Origin: Phaffia rhodozyma
Taxonomy: Eukaryota > Basidiomycota > Tremellomycetes > Cystofilobasidiales > Mrakiaceae
NCBI GenBank assembly: GCA_014706385.1
Contig: JACGZH010000001.1
Location: 2,279,501 to 2,343,500, forward strand
DNA length: 64,000 bases
Reading direction: 5' to 3'
Position numbers and translations under genes: made by a program. Numbering within the stretch: the stretch's first letter is position 1; every line of letters starts with the position of its first letter. The notes beneath the pieces were generated by a model. That model did no database searches and had not been told where the DNA came from. It was given only the letters and a program-made list of their open reading frames with translations. Positions 22,446 to 34,317 of this stretch are shown one piece after another.

Positions 22446-22857
22446 TTGCGAAAGGTTTAGAGAGCAAGTGTGTGTGCATATGCTGAAACACGGAGGAAAG
22501 TGAGAGAAAGAAGATTGGGTATATTAAATGAGTTTGAATCACGTGATCTGCGAAAGACGCGACGCCAAACGACGCGACGCGTTCTCCTTACCTAATCACA
22601 CCATTTGGCCCGAGCATCCTGCCGCTAGCGGTTCAGACGATCAGGACGCGAGACAAAACTGCGCACCAAATCCCCTAGGCAAATCCCGAGCGAGACTTAA
22701 GCACGGGCCACCTCTTAAAGTCGGAATTTCTCCTTTTTCTTTGTTCTTCCCTTCCCTTCCCTTCCCACCCATCAACCATCAACTCCCATCCTCTTCTATC
22801 TTTTCCTTCCCTTTATCGTTCTCTTCTTTCTCTTTAACACCCACTCTCATTCATAAC
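22446..22857. promoter_or_regulatory. Divergent promoter with MCB-like and CACGTG boxes
   Basis: Contains TCACGTGATCT (22539-22549), ACGCGA (22557-22562), ACGCGA (22572-22577) and ACGCGT (22577-22582); GACGCGACGC occurs in full at 22571-22580, and GACGCGACGCC at 22556-22566. A C/T-rich leader (about 22740-22857) precedes the UDP-glucose dehydrogenase ATG. ACGCGT is the MluI cell-cycle box bound by MBF in other fungi; which of the two genes it serves is unknown, though it is nearer the minus-strand one. Confidence 0.5.
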
Positions 22858-25218
22858 ATGCCTTCCCAGACTGTTGTTAAGAAGATCTGCTGCAGTAAGT
22901 TCCCGCAGGATTTCGTGTTTTTGGGATTCTTTCCCACCTTGTTTTTCTTTTCCGCTTCTTGTGTCAATCTTCACTGTTGTTCTTCCCGCTTTTCTTGTAT
23001 CGTATACATTGAAAATCCGTCATCTAGCTTGTAGTCTTTAAAGCCGACATGTGTCTTATGGATTTCCTGACTGACCTATTTTGTTTGACTTTCTTCCCCT
23101 CTTAGTTGGTGCCGGTTACGTCGGTCAGTTTATCCATCTCTGTGCTCTTCCCGCGTTCGCCTTTCTTCGGGAACTTTTTTCTCTTCTGTGATCTTGTATC
23201 CTCTCGCTTCTCTGTCGCTTGGTACTTACCGGTTTTCCTTCTATACTGAATGTCTTGTGCATATAGGTGGACCCACTGCTGCTACCATCGCGCTCAAGGC
23301 CCCTCACGTGTAAGTCAGATCATTTAATCTCAAATTATCCTTCTTTTTTTAATTCTCCGCTTTCCCCACTCTACCGGCGTCTGACTGTTCTTGTTTTTTT
23401 CTTCTGTTTTTATTTTAATCTTTATCTTCATCTGCAACTTTCTCGCCTGTTCTCCTTGTTTCTCTTTGATTTTACTTTACAATCCCTTTCGCTCCCGCTC
23501 TTTCTCTTTCTCTTCCATAAATGCAGTCAGGTTACCATCGTTGATCTCAACCAGGCCCGAGTGGACGCCTGGAACTCGGAGTCGTTCGATCTTCCTATCT
23601 ACGAGCCTGGGCTTGTTGATGTTATCAAGGGATGCCGAGGCCGAAACTTGTTCTTCTCCACCGATGTCGACAAGGCTATCGCCGAGGCTGACTTGATCTT
23701 TGTGGTATGTATACAGCCGTTTATTATTTGTCGTTTGTAACGTGGACTAATCAGATTTTCGCTTCCTTCTTTGTGATTTCATAGTCTGTTAACGTTAGTA
23801 CTCTCCACGCCAATCCTTATCTTGACTTTTGGTCCTAACTTTATATTGGACTATGTAGACTCCCACCAAGAAGAGCGGAGTTGGTAAGGGATTCGCTGCC
23901 GATCTCAAGTGAGTACATATTATTTCCGGATTCTCACCTTCCCATCGCATACTTATCACCGCCTTTCCATCTCGCTTCTCAGCTACATTGAGCTTGCCAC
24001 CCGACAGATTGCTCGAATTGCCACCTCCAACAAGATCGTTGTTGAGAAGTCCACTGTCCCTTGCCGAACCGCTGAGTCGATGCGAGCCATCCTCGACGCC
24101 AACGCTAAGCCTGGAGTGAACTTTGACATTCTTTCCAACCCCGAGTTCCTTGCCGAGGGAACCGCCATCGCCGATCTCTTTGCTCCTGACAGAGTTCTCA
24201 TCGGATCCCTCCAGACCGAGAGTGGTCTCCGAGCTTGCGAGGCTCTTGCCGATGTTTACGCCAACTGGGTTCCGTGAGTTTTCAGAGCTTTTTCTTGCAG
24301 CCAACGCTTCCTTTCTAACGATCTGTCGTTGCACCGGTGCCTCTTACAGCAAGGAGCGAATTTTGACTGTTGGTCTCTGGTCTTCCGAGCTTTCCAAGCT
24401 TGCTGCCAACGCCATGCTTGCTCAGCGAATTTCCTCCGTCAACGCCCTTTCCGCCATCTGTGAGGCCACTGGAGCCAACATTGACGAGGTTGCCTTCGCC
24501 GTCGGAAAGGACACCCGAATCGGAGCCAAGTTCCTTAAGGCTTCCGTCGGTTTCGGAGGATCGTGCTTCCAGAAAGAGTAAGTTCATTTCCTTTGATATG
24601 TCTCCCTTGTATGAGCTTGGTTGCGAAGAGACTGACCTTGTTCTTGAATCTGTCACTAGTATCCTTAACTTGGTTTACCTTTCTGAGAGCTTGCACCTTC
24701 CTGAGGTTGCCGCTTACTGGAAGGCTGTGGTTGACATGAACGAGTACCAGAAGAACAGGTTCTCTGGAAACATCGTCAAGACCTTGTTCTCTACCGTCAC
24801 CAACAAAAAGATTGCCGTTCTTGGATTCGCCTTCAAGAAGGACACTGGAGACACCCGAGAGTCTGCCTCCATCAAGCTCATCCACAACTTTGTGGACGAG
24901 TCCGCCAACGTTTCGGTGTACGATCCTCAGGTTGGTGAGGCCCAGATTTGGCAGGATCTCGAGGAGGGAGGAAACGACCTTACCAAGTACAAGAAGAAGG
25001 TTACCATCTCCAAGTCGGCACTTGATGCCTGTGAAGGAGCTGCCGCTATTGTCATCGCCACCGAGTGGGACGAGTTCAAGACTCTTGACTGGAGTTCGGT
25101 CTACGAGAAGATGAGCAAGCCTGCTTTCGTCTTCGACGGACGACTCATCTTGGATGCTCCTGCCCTTCGAAAGATCGGTTTCAGTGTCCACCAGATTGGA
25201 TCCGGATGGCCTCAGTAG
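22858..25218 (+). CDS. UGD1: UDP-glucose 6-dehydrogenase
   Basis: It oxidises UDP-glucose to UDP-glucuronate with two NAD+, feeding glucuronate and xylose into capsule or cell-wall polysaccharides. Nine exons (22858-22894, 23106-23123, 23267-23309, 23527-23704, 23785-23793, 23859-23908, 23983-24273, 24350-24577, 24660-25218) sum to 1413 nt, 470 residues. Motifs: ICCIGAGYVGGPTAA (NAD-binding GxGxxG), [49 protein letters not shown] and [10 protein letters not shown] with the catalytic cysteine. Exon 2 is 18 nt and exon 5 only 9 nt (SVN). Fourteen of 16 arginines use CGA. It lies head-to-head with the unrecognised gene. Confidence 0.97.
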
Positions 25219-25843
25219 GCTGTCCGATGTCCTCATTCAAGGTTCTCTATATATATCTCTGCTCTTAAGCTTTCTTTATCGTCTCTTTTTGTAATCTTTC
25301 ATCTACTTCTCTGTTCCTTCTCTTTCTGGCTCTCTGGCACAAGGTAAAACCCAGGCTTGGTTTCCTTGGGCCGACTCTATTCGATCGTATTTCGTTTCCT
25401 TCTTTTCCTTAGTGGGTCGCTTTAGAATGGGCTCTGGGGTTCCAATTCATTAGACGTCGGCCCTCCCACCCTCCTTGCATTCTTTTTTTTGTAATCGCTC
25501 TCATTCTTCATGGTCGGGTTCTATCTTCATCCCATTTTGGGGCCTAGGGGTTGGCCTCTTTCCTCTCTTCATTGATCTTTATGTTTCTTCCTTGTCGGAC
25601 ACATCTAAGCGAGAAGGAACACAAAGAGGCTGTTCTACGACAATCAATTCACGTGTGTTGTCATGCGCAGTGATTACCTAATGAGCATTCCCTTTAGCAA
25701 TCTCGTCCCGAGTGGTCACCATCTCCAATGCGATCGTCAAAGAACACAAATTTAAGAAAGAACTGCACGAACGCGAACACGTTGAGCAGGAACAAGGAAG
25801 TTATAACCTGTCAGAGTCCGAATCGTCGTCAGAGTCGATTGAA
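25219..25843. other. Intergenic region after UGD1
   Basis: Contains the UGD1 3' end (T-rich, a TATATATA string near 25248) and the promoter of the next gene. The frame of the next gene is open upstream from about 25712 but has no ATG before 25844. Confidence 0.5.
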
Positions 25844-28566
25844 ATGATAAGCCAAGTTGTCCGTCGGTCCGTCTGGGGGTTTGTAGGGTCTCTAGGGATG
25901 AGAACGTCGGCTGCTAGACCTGTGCTATGGGGCGAAATGTCTCGTTCTTCGTCAAGATCATCGTTGGACTCGTCGTGCCCAAAAGATCTCGAGATAGGAA
26001 CGGCAGCACATCACATTCAGCGTAGAGATGACTCCAACTCGGGCACGGTCAGCATAATCAGCATAGTTATTCCTGTGGTCGTCGTCTCGCTCTTTGTCGT
26101 CATCATTCTTGGTTTGGCCTCCTTTCGTCTTTCTCCTTGCTCACGATTTTCTTATTGTGAGATTTTAAAGCTTTTCGTGAGCTGATCATCTGCCTGGCTG
26201 GAATTTCTTCTATTCTTGATCTTCTGGAACAACTAAAGTCGTTCAAGTCCAGCGCCGTCCGAAATGGAATGCGTTCGTTCGCCAACTGTTCTCTGGACGT
26301 GCATCCGCCCCTGTAGGAACCGACGAATCATCAACACCTATGAGTGTCACGACTAGATCTAGACAAGCAGTAAGCGGAACTGCCGAATCATCAGGACCTA
26401 CAGTATTGACACAGGCGGAGATAAACTTGAGGGATGCGAGGAGAAATTTAGCGGCGGAGAGAGAAAGAAGGAGGACGCACGGTTCGTTAAGGAGTGTAAG
26501 GACTTTGCCGCGATATAGAGAAGATTTAGATGAAAGCGAGATGTACGTTTCTTCTTCTCACCGATCCTGTTCCCTTCTGACTGAATTTGAGTGAGGTGAT
26601 ATATCTGAGGCTGATCATGTGTGTTGTTTTCTCAACCTTGAATGGGTTAACCAGGGCTTTGATGAAGTAGGTCTAATCGTCTTCCATGCATCAAGCGCAC
26701 ACAGTGTTGTAACGTTTTGACCTGATGTATCTTGTTTATCCTTTTCAATCTTACTTTAGAGGAGAAGCAGCAGACGAAGAAGATATCACTACCACCGACA
26801 CATACCGTCGAGCTTCTGTCGACTCGCTTCCGTCAAATTCTGATGAATCTCCTCTTTCGAATCACATAGCTCTTCCGGCCGAGCATCTAGCTGGAGATCT
26901 AGTAGTAGGTAGGAACAGAGGCCACTCTGTCTCTACCGTATTGACGGATATTACGATAGCGAGCGATGAGAGTCATTCAGAAGGTCAAATAGGAGGCTCG
27001 ACGAGTACTCAACGGTTGATCCTAACAAACGGTTGGGGCGAGGCACCACTCTATACCGAACAAGGCGTACCTCCTACAGCTCTCCAGTCAGATGATTCTT
27101 CTGCTCCCGCTCACTCAGGTACAGTTGAACTTCTGAACGCAACTACAGCGGCAAATACGGCCGACTCAGATCAACCGAGACGACAGTCTGGGTACAGAGC
27201 ATTTTTCTCGAGAGCCGGCGTCGGAAGAACAGCAAGACAAGCGAGCGATCATCAGACGCTCTCAGTAGATGATGCGCGCGCGAGTTCAGGCCCGAGTGGG
27301 GCACGAGTTGAAACTCGGCCGGATCATCAACAAAATAGACAACCTTACCAGCAACATCGAAGTAGAAACTCGGCTTCTTCTATAGATACCGGAGGAGGAT
27401 CAGCGAATCCATTCAGATCATCGAATATCTCACTCCTCTTGCACCCGACGACGAGCAGGTCATCTATCGATATGAGGACCAGGCTGACGAGCCCAAGTAC
27501 TTTAAGTATTTCGGCGCCGTTACCAGAAAGTGTGGTGAGAGGATCAGTGTACGAGGTTCCGAGGTCGGGATTAACGCAAGATCGTGAGTTCCATCTCTTC
27601 CGTATCCCTTCATTGGGGGTTTCGTGGCTTTCGTATAATCCTCTCAAACACGTCTAAACTATTTTGTTGCTATGCGATGTTCCTCCTTGAAATAGAGATG
27701 AAATTCATCAGGTAAGTTAGGCGGGCAGTACTCGTTTTTTTCCTTCATCGCAACAAAGAGACACGCGCTGAGCAAAGTCTTTCCGTCTGAAATCCGCAAT
27801 GATAGTTCTACCGAGAATCTCAACAAATATGGTAGGCTTCCAGATTTCCTTCTTTTGTTTTTTCTTTTCTTTCGATCTGACCTTCTCACCATTCGCTTTT
27901 TTTTTGTTCTACTATTTACTAGCTATACCATTTGGCGAATCAGCCTCGAGAGCCTCTTTTGACCGTCGACGATCGATAGAGCCCGATGTTCCACCTCCAG
28001 CGTTCGACATTACATCTGAAGGACCCTCCACCTCTGGAATCGACGGTCTCGATGCTCCCCCAGTTCCGTCTTCAGCCTCATCAGCGTCGCCGTCCCTATC
28101 GCCTGATCTTCCTCCTCCTTCTGTCTCGCTGGAAACGTCGCCGCCGCCATCGTCACAGATCCCGGCTGAGTTGACTATTCCGTCTTCACGTCTTAATGCT
28201 GACTCATCAGAAGAATATACAACCTCTAGCAACTCCATATTAGCGCCAAAAACATCCGAAGAACCTTCATCCTTGACGACGACAACGACATCAGCAGAAC
28301 GGCTGGATCCGTTCCCTGAGGATTTCCTCGGAGTGAAACTCTCCTTTTCGCCACTCCCATCTTTGGAACTCTCTTCCTCGCCTGCACCAGCACCAGTCTT
28401 ACCTACATCATCGACATCTTTAATATCGCCGACCAAGACTCTACCTACAGGTTCGGTTCGGGAATCAAATGAGAGCATCCCTACTTTGAGACCAACCCCT
28501 GTATCTATCGAAGTGGTACCGCCAACACCAATCTCAGTCCTAGGATCAGCCCGCAGTTTTGCTTGA
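25844..28566 (+). CDS. Basidiomycete single-pass membrane protein, Ser-rich
   Basis: One membrane helix (SIISIVIPVVVVSLFVVIIL) follows about 75 residues, then VQRRPKWN and a long cytosolic Ser/Pro-rich tail. A TLPRYREDLDESEMALMKG stretch matches the LPxYxxxxxxxExxLx element of this family. Near the end, LTQDQMKFISSTENLNKY and AIPFG match the conserved basidiomycete tail (QMxFxSSxExLx(R/K)(F/Y)x(V/I)PFG). Recovering these motifs needs tiny exons at 26655-26666 (12 nt), 27696-27711 (16 nt) and 27806-27831 (26 nt). The last exon is Pro/Ser/Thr-rich and ends at 28566. The start is placed at the first in-frame ATG (25844). Role unknown; a surface sensor or signalling adaptor is speculation. Confidence 0.72.
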
Positions 28567-29040
28567 TAACGACGCAGCCTTGGATTGTCTGTCATCACAG
28601 GGTTAGCGCACCCGTTCAACTTCAAAATCCTCTTTCGCTCTGTCTTCAGGTTTCCGACATGTTTTTTTTACATCCTCTTTCTGCGGATGTGTACTTTACA
28701 TCTTTGCCAGCTAAGTTGCACTTTTTCTCCTTCATAAACATTGATGTAAGCTTTTTCTTGGCCTCTCAATTTTTCAAATTCTCTTGATTTTTACGATGTT
28801 TATAATGATCTTTCTCCGCAATTTTGCATGAGTTTCCTCATCCGTTAAACTCTTTCCTCCTACAATCTTCCCGTTCCTCTTTTTCGCATGTTGACACTCT
28901 CATCTTATGGCTCTTACGATATGTGATGATGCATTCTCTTTACATTTCTCTTACTCTTAGTAAAAATTCGCTTACTTCTCGATCTGAAGATCAAGCGTTG
29001 AGGGAGATACTTGTGCGAAGTGACATTAACCCATATCAAT
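28567..29040. other. Intergenic region between convergent genes
   Basis: T-rich, no coding exon seen; it holds the 3' ends of the membrane protein gene and of VPS45. Confidence 0.6.
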
Positions 29041-32000
29041 TTACGTCGCGCCTCCTCGTCTGGCTTCAACCTCCTGCCTGACTCTTCCCAAGATACTCCC
29101 TCCCAGATCTCTGGCTCCGGCTAGACCATTGGTCAACCCTTCTTTGACCCTGTTTCCATCAATCTGTAGACCGCCAGAAGACGACGATGAACCACCAGAA
29201 GTTCGGTACACGCCGGCTGTACCGACTTCGTATTTTCCTAGACGGAGGTTGATCGCCGGTGCGCCTGCTAGGAATGTTGAGGATGTGTTCGTAGATGGAG
29301 CTGAACTCGTTACTGTCGGAGTTGAGGCGTTCGTCGTTGTTGTTGTTGTCGGTAATGTAGGGTTGAGAGAGGATGTGTTCAGGTTGTTGCCAGTGGAGTT
29401 TTGAGGCAAGGAAGGAGATGATCCATTGGAAGAAGATGGAAGAAGATGAGATAATTGAGGAAGCCCAAGACCGAGAGGCGTAGGAACAGAAGTCATTGTG
29501 GAAGGGGGAGAATAAAACGAAGGAGGAAATCGAGTAGCTGATTCTTCGACCATATCAAGGAAACTATTGTCGTAGATCAACACAAAGAAATATTTCTAGT
29601 CAGTGAAACATCGGAAAAGAAGTGAAAGAGCCAAATGAAAGAAGAAAATTGAGACTGACCTCTTCGAATTGTGAACACATGTTCCACCGAGCAAGATCCG
29701 AGGAGCTGAGCTTGGGTTACCAGAGGTAGCGTTTGCACTAGCTTGAAGTTGCTGGTTCAGTAACGCCACAGCCCGGGCTTCCTCGTATGTCGTTCCGCCT
29801 ACCATGAAGAGGATAATATCCTGAGGTCTACTCTTCACCAAAATGACCATCCAGGAGCGTCAGGATTGCTTCGTTCATCTCTACTCGCGAATAAAAGAAA
29901 TTAAACCAAGTGTCAAGGAAACAACGGACCGTTGAGTTCGAGCAACACTCGCAGAGATTCCACTTTCTTCCACTTCTAAGTATGGATAGCTTGTTTCCTT
30001 GAGTCGGCCTTTCAAGAGCAAATCTACTGTTTGAAGGAGATGTGGTTTGTGCTGGGTGTACACATTCTCCACGCCCTGTCGATGAGAATCAAAGAGAAAA
30101 CTCGATGTAAATATGAGATCATCGAAAGTGAAGAACGAAGAAGAAAATGTATATATAAACCAAACGAACCTGCAACCCTTTAACGAGACTTTTTCCTCTA
30201 GAGAAAAGGTTCTCGTTCATGAACAGATCGTCCTGCCGTTGGTCTGCTCCCGCAAAGTTGAGCATAGCATACACTAACTGTAGAGAGAGCGAAGGGATCA
30301 GGTGAACAGAGAAATATGAGCTGAGATACAACACATAAAAGGGAGAAGAGAGATAACATACACGAGCTCTGTCCGGGTTCAATCCATTATTAATCAACGT
30401 ATCGACCACATGAGGAATTGCGTTGGCCGAGAACCGTTGATATCTGAGCGCGTAAAGAATAGCGAGCCGCAGTTTGTTTCCCGAAGGGATAGATGGAGTC
30501 GAGAGCAGGTTAAGAACATTCTGAGGGATAACATAACAATTGATAGGCAGAAGCACTAGAGTCAAAAACAAGACACTACTCATACAGGGCAACAAGAAAA
30601 CCAACCTTGAGATCCGCCGTATGACTCTCATTACTCGCTAAGCTCTGTTCCAGCTCACTGATTCCAAGTAGCCCATCCCTTTCTACAATCCGACTAAGCT
30701 CGCCCACGAGTGCAACATGCTTGCTGACATTTCCTCCTAACTTTCGGAACTCTGGATACTCCTCCACAAAACGTTTCATATCAGCCACGGTCTCGATAGA
30801 GCCTGGATTGGATGCCACGGTCGACCGTTTCTGAAACTCAGAAACGTAAGTCGCAAGGGAAGCACCCAGATCACCAAAGTTGGAAAACAGGTGGGTCGAA
30901 AAGAAGGGATCTTGAGAGGGGGAGAGGATGACTTCCTGCATAAAATACGTAGGGGAAAGTTGTTTAAATAGGGGCAGAACAAGAGATAGAAGTTCAAATA
31001 TGAGGAGAATTCTCGAACCTTAAGTTCCGGTCTAGTTTCATCCTCTAAACGGACTCGACCGTTAACAATTCCTACAAGCTCATGAACCATAGCTTGATAT
31101 GTCCATTGGGATAGGAGCGGCGTGACAGGATCGTTTCTCCGATCTGTACAGACGTTCGTTCGCCAGACGACCACACGGGATGAAAACAACATGCGCTTAG
31201 AACATCGCTGAGACTCGGCATACGGAAAAGAGGAAGAAATTTCACAAGTACTTACCTAACATTATCAGTACAGGCGCTGGCCCGCTCGTTCCTTTGAATC
31301 CAAACAAATCTCCATACACCCCTCCTGACTGGTCTGTGATGGCCGAGCCAACTTCCTCCGCTAGCTTTTTCGCGACACCGCTCATGCGCTCCCACCGAAT
31401 TACCGGTTTCTTTTTCAGCGATAGAAGAAGAGATAGCAGGCCTTGTAGATGAATGTCCAGCATTGGAGGATTGAAGATGTGAGGAGTGGACGAGTAAAGC
31501 GGAACAGGCGGTAGGGAAGACTAGTAGACAGTGAAAGGTAAGAGATGATTAAGCCATAGGGTCAAACATAAGATGAGATGAGTGGAGGTAGGACACACAT
31601 GTGGTGAGGAAGATAATGGAGGTGCAGACAAGGTGAATAGGTTCGGAAGGATGGAGAGATAGTCGGCAAAATATTCCTGAAGGAGGGAGTTGCAGAGAAG
31701 CGATTAACCACGAGGCAATCAAATAGAGAGCATGGAAGGGGAGAACCCAACATGGCTACACGCACCTGGACTTCCTTGACGACTTCGAACTCATCGGCTT
31801 GAGCCAGCAGTTCAATCGATGACTTTGTCAGCACATTCGAAAAGTCTACCCACCCATCAAGCACAACATATATCTGAGAGCGTCAGCGGTCGCGACCATG
31901 TTGTATATCCTCAGTGAATCATGAATGAATGCAACGGAAGCACTCACATAGCCAGTAGTTACCATACCTCGGCTGAGCCAGTTCCTCCTTGGCCCATTCT

Positions 32001-32412
32001 AAGGTTTCTGGATCAGGGGAGATGAACATGATACACTTCAGATGAGGCATCCTGTCTCGTTTTGGGCTGTTAAACAATTGATTTGGATCCGGGATAAAGG
32101 GATAGAAACCGCGGTTAGACTCCGACAACACTCCGGATAGACAGACTTGAATGCGTACTTGTCAATCCGGTCTGTGAGATAAACCTCATGAGATAATAGA
32201 GACGACTGAGTGGCCACCAGTGAGAGGATAGGAGTCTATGTAGGTCCAGAAAGGGAGACATCTTGAATCAACTGTTCGTCGACGGCAATATAGAGAAGAG
32301 ATCAAGAGGGTTCGCAGCTGACCGTATGGGCATCAAGCAGAAGAACCTTCATCCCAGAGACCTCTGTGAGCATCCGATCCAGATAGGTCTGGATAGCCTT
32401 GAGGGTATCCAT
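29041..32412 (-). CDS. VPS45: Vacuolar sorting protein Vps45 (Sec1/Munc18 family)
   Basis: It binds the syntaxin Tlg2/Pep12-type SNAREs and drives fusion at the trans-Golgi and endosome. The product begins [20 protein letters not shown] with [10 protein letters not shown] next. Further family stretches: [51 protein letters not shown] with [34 protein letters not shown] with [35 protein letters not shown] and [20 protein letters not shown]. About eleven exons, spliced where the family motifs require. An Asn/Ser/Thr-rich insert of roughly 90 residues lies before [15 protein letters not shown] near the C-terminus, absent from yeast Vps45. The start lies 181 bp from the HIS2 start on the other strand. 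Confidence 0.93.
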
Positions 32413-32593
32413 CAGAGTAGTCTGTATATATGTGTATATGTGTGTCTGCTGGTTCCGTTGCGTATGTCGCTGTGGATAAGATGATATCGATAGCTGATGA
32501 CGATGATGGAGATGGGAGAAAGTGAGCCGGATTTGATCTCGTCCATCAACTGCCGACTACCATCAGCCAGCCGGTCAGTCAGCTAGTTCAGCA
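32413..32593. promoter_or_regulatory. Shared divergent promoter VPS45/HIS2
   Basis: Only 181 bp separate the two start codons. CAGTCAGCTAGTTCAGC-like sequence just before the HIS2 ATG and AT-rich strings near 32420-32445 are visible; no single clear TATA box. Confidence 0.5.
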
Positions 32594-33966
32594 ATGCCTC
32601 AATCTCATCATTCTCGTTAGTCAGTCTTCTCCCCTTGTCCACGTTCGTGTTGTTCGGTCAGGTCTCATTTCTTGAAATTTAGACTCAGGTCAGTTTTGTA
32701 GACACGCCAAAGGTACACTCGAACAAGTTGTTCAAGAGGCCATCAAGCAGGGGTTCACCACTTTCGGCCTATCGGAGCATGCACCCAGGTTCGTCCAGAT
32801 GTTTCTTTCTTCTCTTCTTCTGAAATGAAAGACTGATGTCAGAATCTATCTGTGCTTTCTCTGCTCTCTCCATAGATATCGTCAGCAGGATCTCTATCCT
32901 GAAGAAGTCAGAGCTCTGTTAATTTCTCTGCATACAACGTATCGTCTCGCGCTACTGACCCCGGCTTTCTGCTATTCTTCAACTCGTCCAGTCCGACTTG
33001 AGTCCGACAGCCTTGCACGAAATCTATCTTTCGTTTCTTGACGAAGCGCACCGACTTCGAGCAATCTACTCTTCAGAAATCACTCTTCTCATAGGAATTG
33101 AAACCGATTTGATCACTCCGTTAGACCTGACTGGCCTATCCGCTCTACTCGAGGCACAAGCGTCTCGAATCGACTATGTCGTTGGCAGTCTACACCACGT
33201 TCATCAGATCCCTATCGACTTTGATGAGCCCACTTTCCTACATGCCGTTCGCTCATGTGTTCCATCTGGGTCCGATCCTGATACTGTCACAGAAGATGAG
33301 CGAATCGTCGACTTGATCGAAGCCTATCTGGACGGGCAGTTTGAGCTCATGCGAACAATCCGACCAGAGGTTATCGGCCATTTCGACCTTATCAAACTAT
33401 GGAATCCTTCATGGAGCCTTCGTACGCTTGGAAAGGGATCCATCTGGTCGAAAGTCAAAAGAAACGTCAAGGAGGCTGTCGATTATGGCGCGTTGTTTGA
33501 GTTGAACGCTGCCGCATTCAGGAAAGGATGGAATGAGGCATACCCGAGTTGGGAGATTCTTGAGGTACATCTTTCAATCCCCCCTTCTCTTCTCCTTCTC
33601 CATCTTTCGAGTACAAAACTAACATCTATACCTGTCCGACTTCTTTAAAAGTTGGTTGTCTCTGCTAAAGGTCGACTGTGTCTCTCAGATGACTCCCATG
33701 GACCTCAGGCCGTCGGCCTGAACTATCACAAGTTACACGACTACTTGCGCGCACATGACATTTCTGAACTTTGGTATCTCTCTTTAGACGATCTAGACTC
33801 GTCCTCGTCGTCATCGGTCGAGAGTGAGGATGACAACACCTCTACAACTCATGTGAGGAAAGGTAAACGGAGCGGTAGAGTGCGCCCGAAGAAGGTCGAG
33901 GGTGATTGGTGGGAGGATCGGTTCTGGAAGACGTGCCTGGAGACGAACAAGGCATCGCGCGTATGA
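32594..33966 (+). CDS. HIS2: Histidinol-phosphatase, PHP family
   Basis: Removes phosphate from L-histidinol phosphate in histidine biosynthesis. The first exon encodes MPQSHHSR; later exons give QFCRHAKGTLEQVVQEAI, FGLSEHAPRYRQQDLYPEE, DLSPTALHEIYLSFLDEAHR, LLIGIETDLI, VGSLHHVHQIPIDF, PEVIGHFDLIKLW, and LSDDSHGPQAVGLNYHKL. These are the metal-binding His/Asp/Glu signatures of the PHP phosphatase fold. An intron with donor GTCAGA removes a piece between YPEE and SDLSPTALHE. The C-terminus has a Ser-rich and basic insert after YLSLDDLD that relatives mostly lack. Five exons or so. Confidence 0.93.
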
Positions 33967-34317
33967 GATCGGCGTTCGGTTTGTCTGGATGAACAGAATG
34001 CATATACAAGAGTGAAAAAGGAGAACGACGCGAAATGCAAATAGAGATAAGCCGAGAAGATAAAAAAATTAAAGCGAGCCAACAGATCTCGATTGTTGAA
34101 ACGAGTAAGAGTTGAATGCAGAGGAGAAAGATGATAAATGTAAAGAATGAGGACCCTGAACCGAAATCTAGTCTATATCCGAACCTAAGAAACCGAAAGA
34201 AGAAACAATACCGACGAAAGCATAAAAAGGAAGAGGAAGAAGAAAAAAAGGAATCACAAGCTAAGAGTGACCAAGGTAGAAGAAAGTATGGGATGAGGAA
34301 ACCGAGCTGGGCTAAAT
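33967..34317. other. Intergenic region between convergent genes
   Basis: Purine-rich on the plus strand (AAGAAGAGGAAG tracts); no coding exon supported. Holds the 3' ends of HIS2 and GCV2. Confidence 0.6.

Noticed and set aside
25712..25843. Extension of the membrane protein upstream of ATG 25844
   Set aside because: The frame is open but starts with GTG and contains no ATG; no family motif in the extension.
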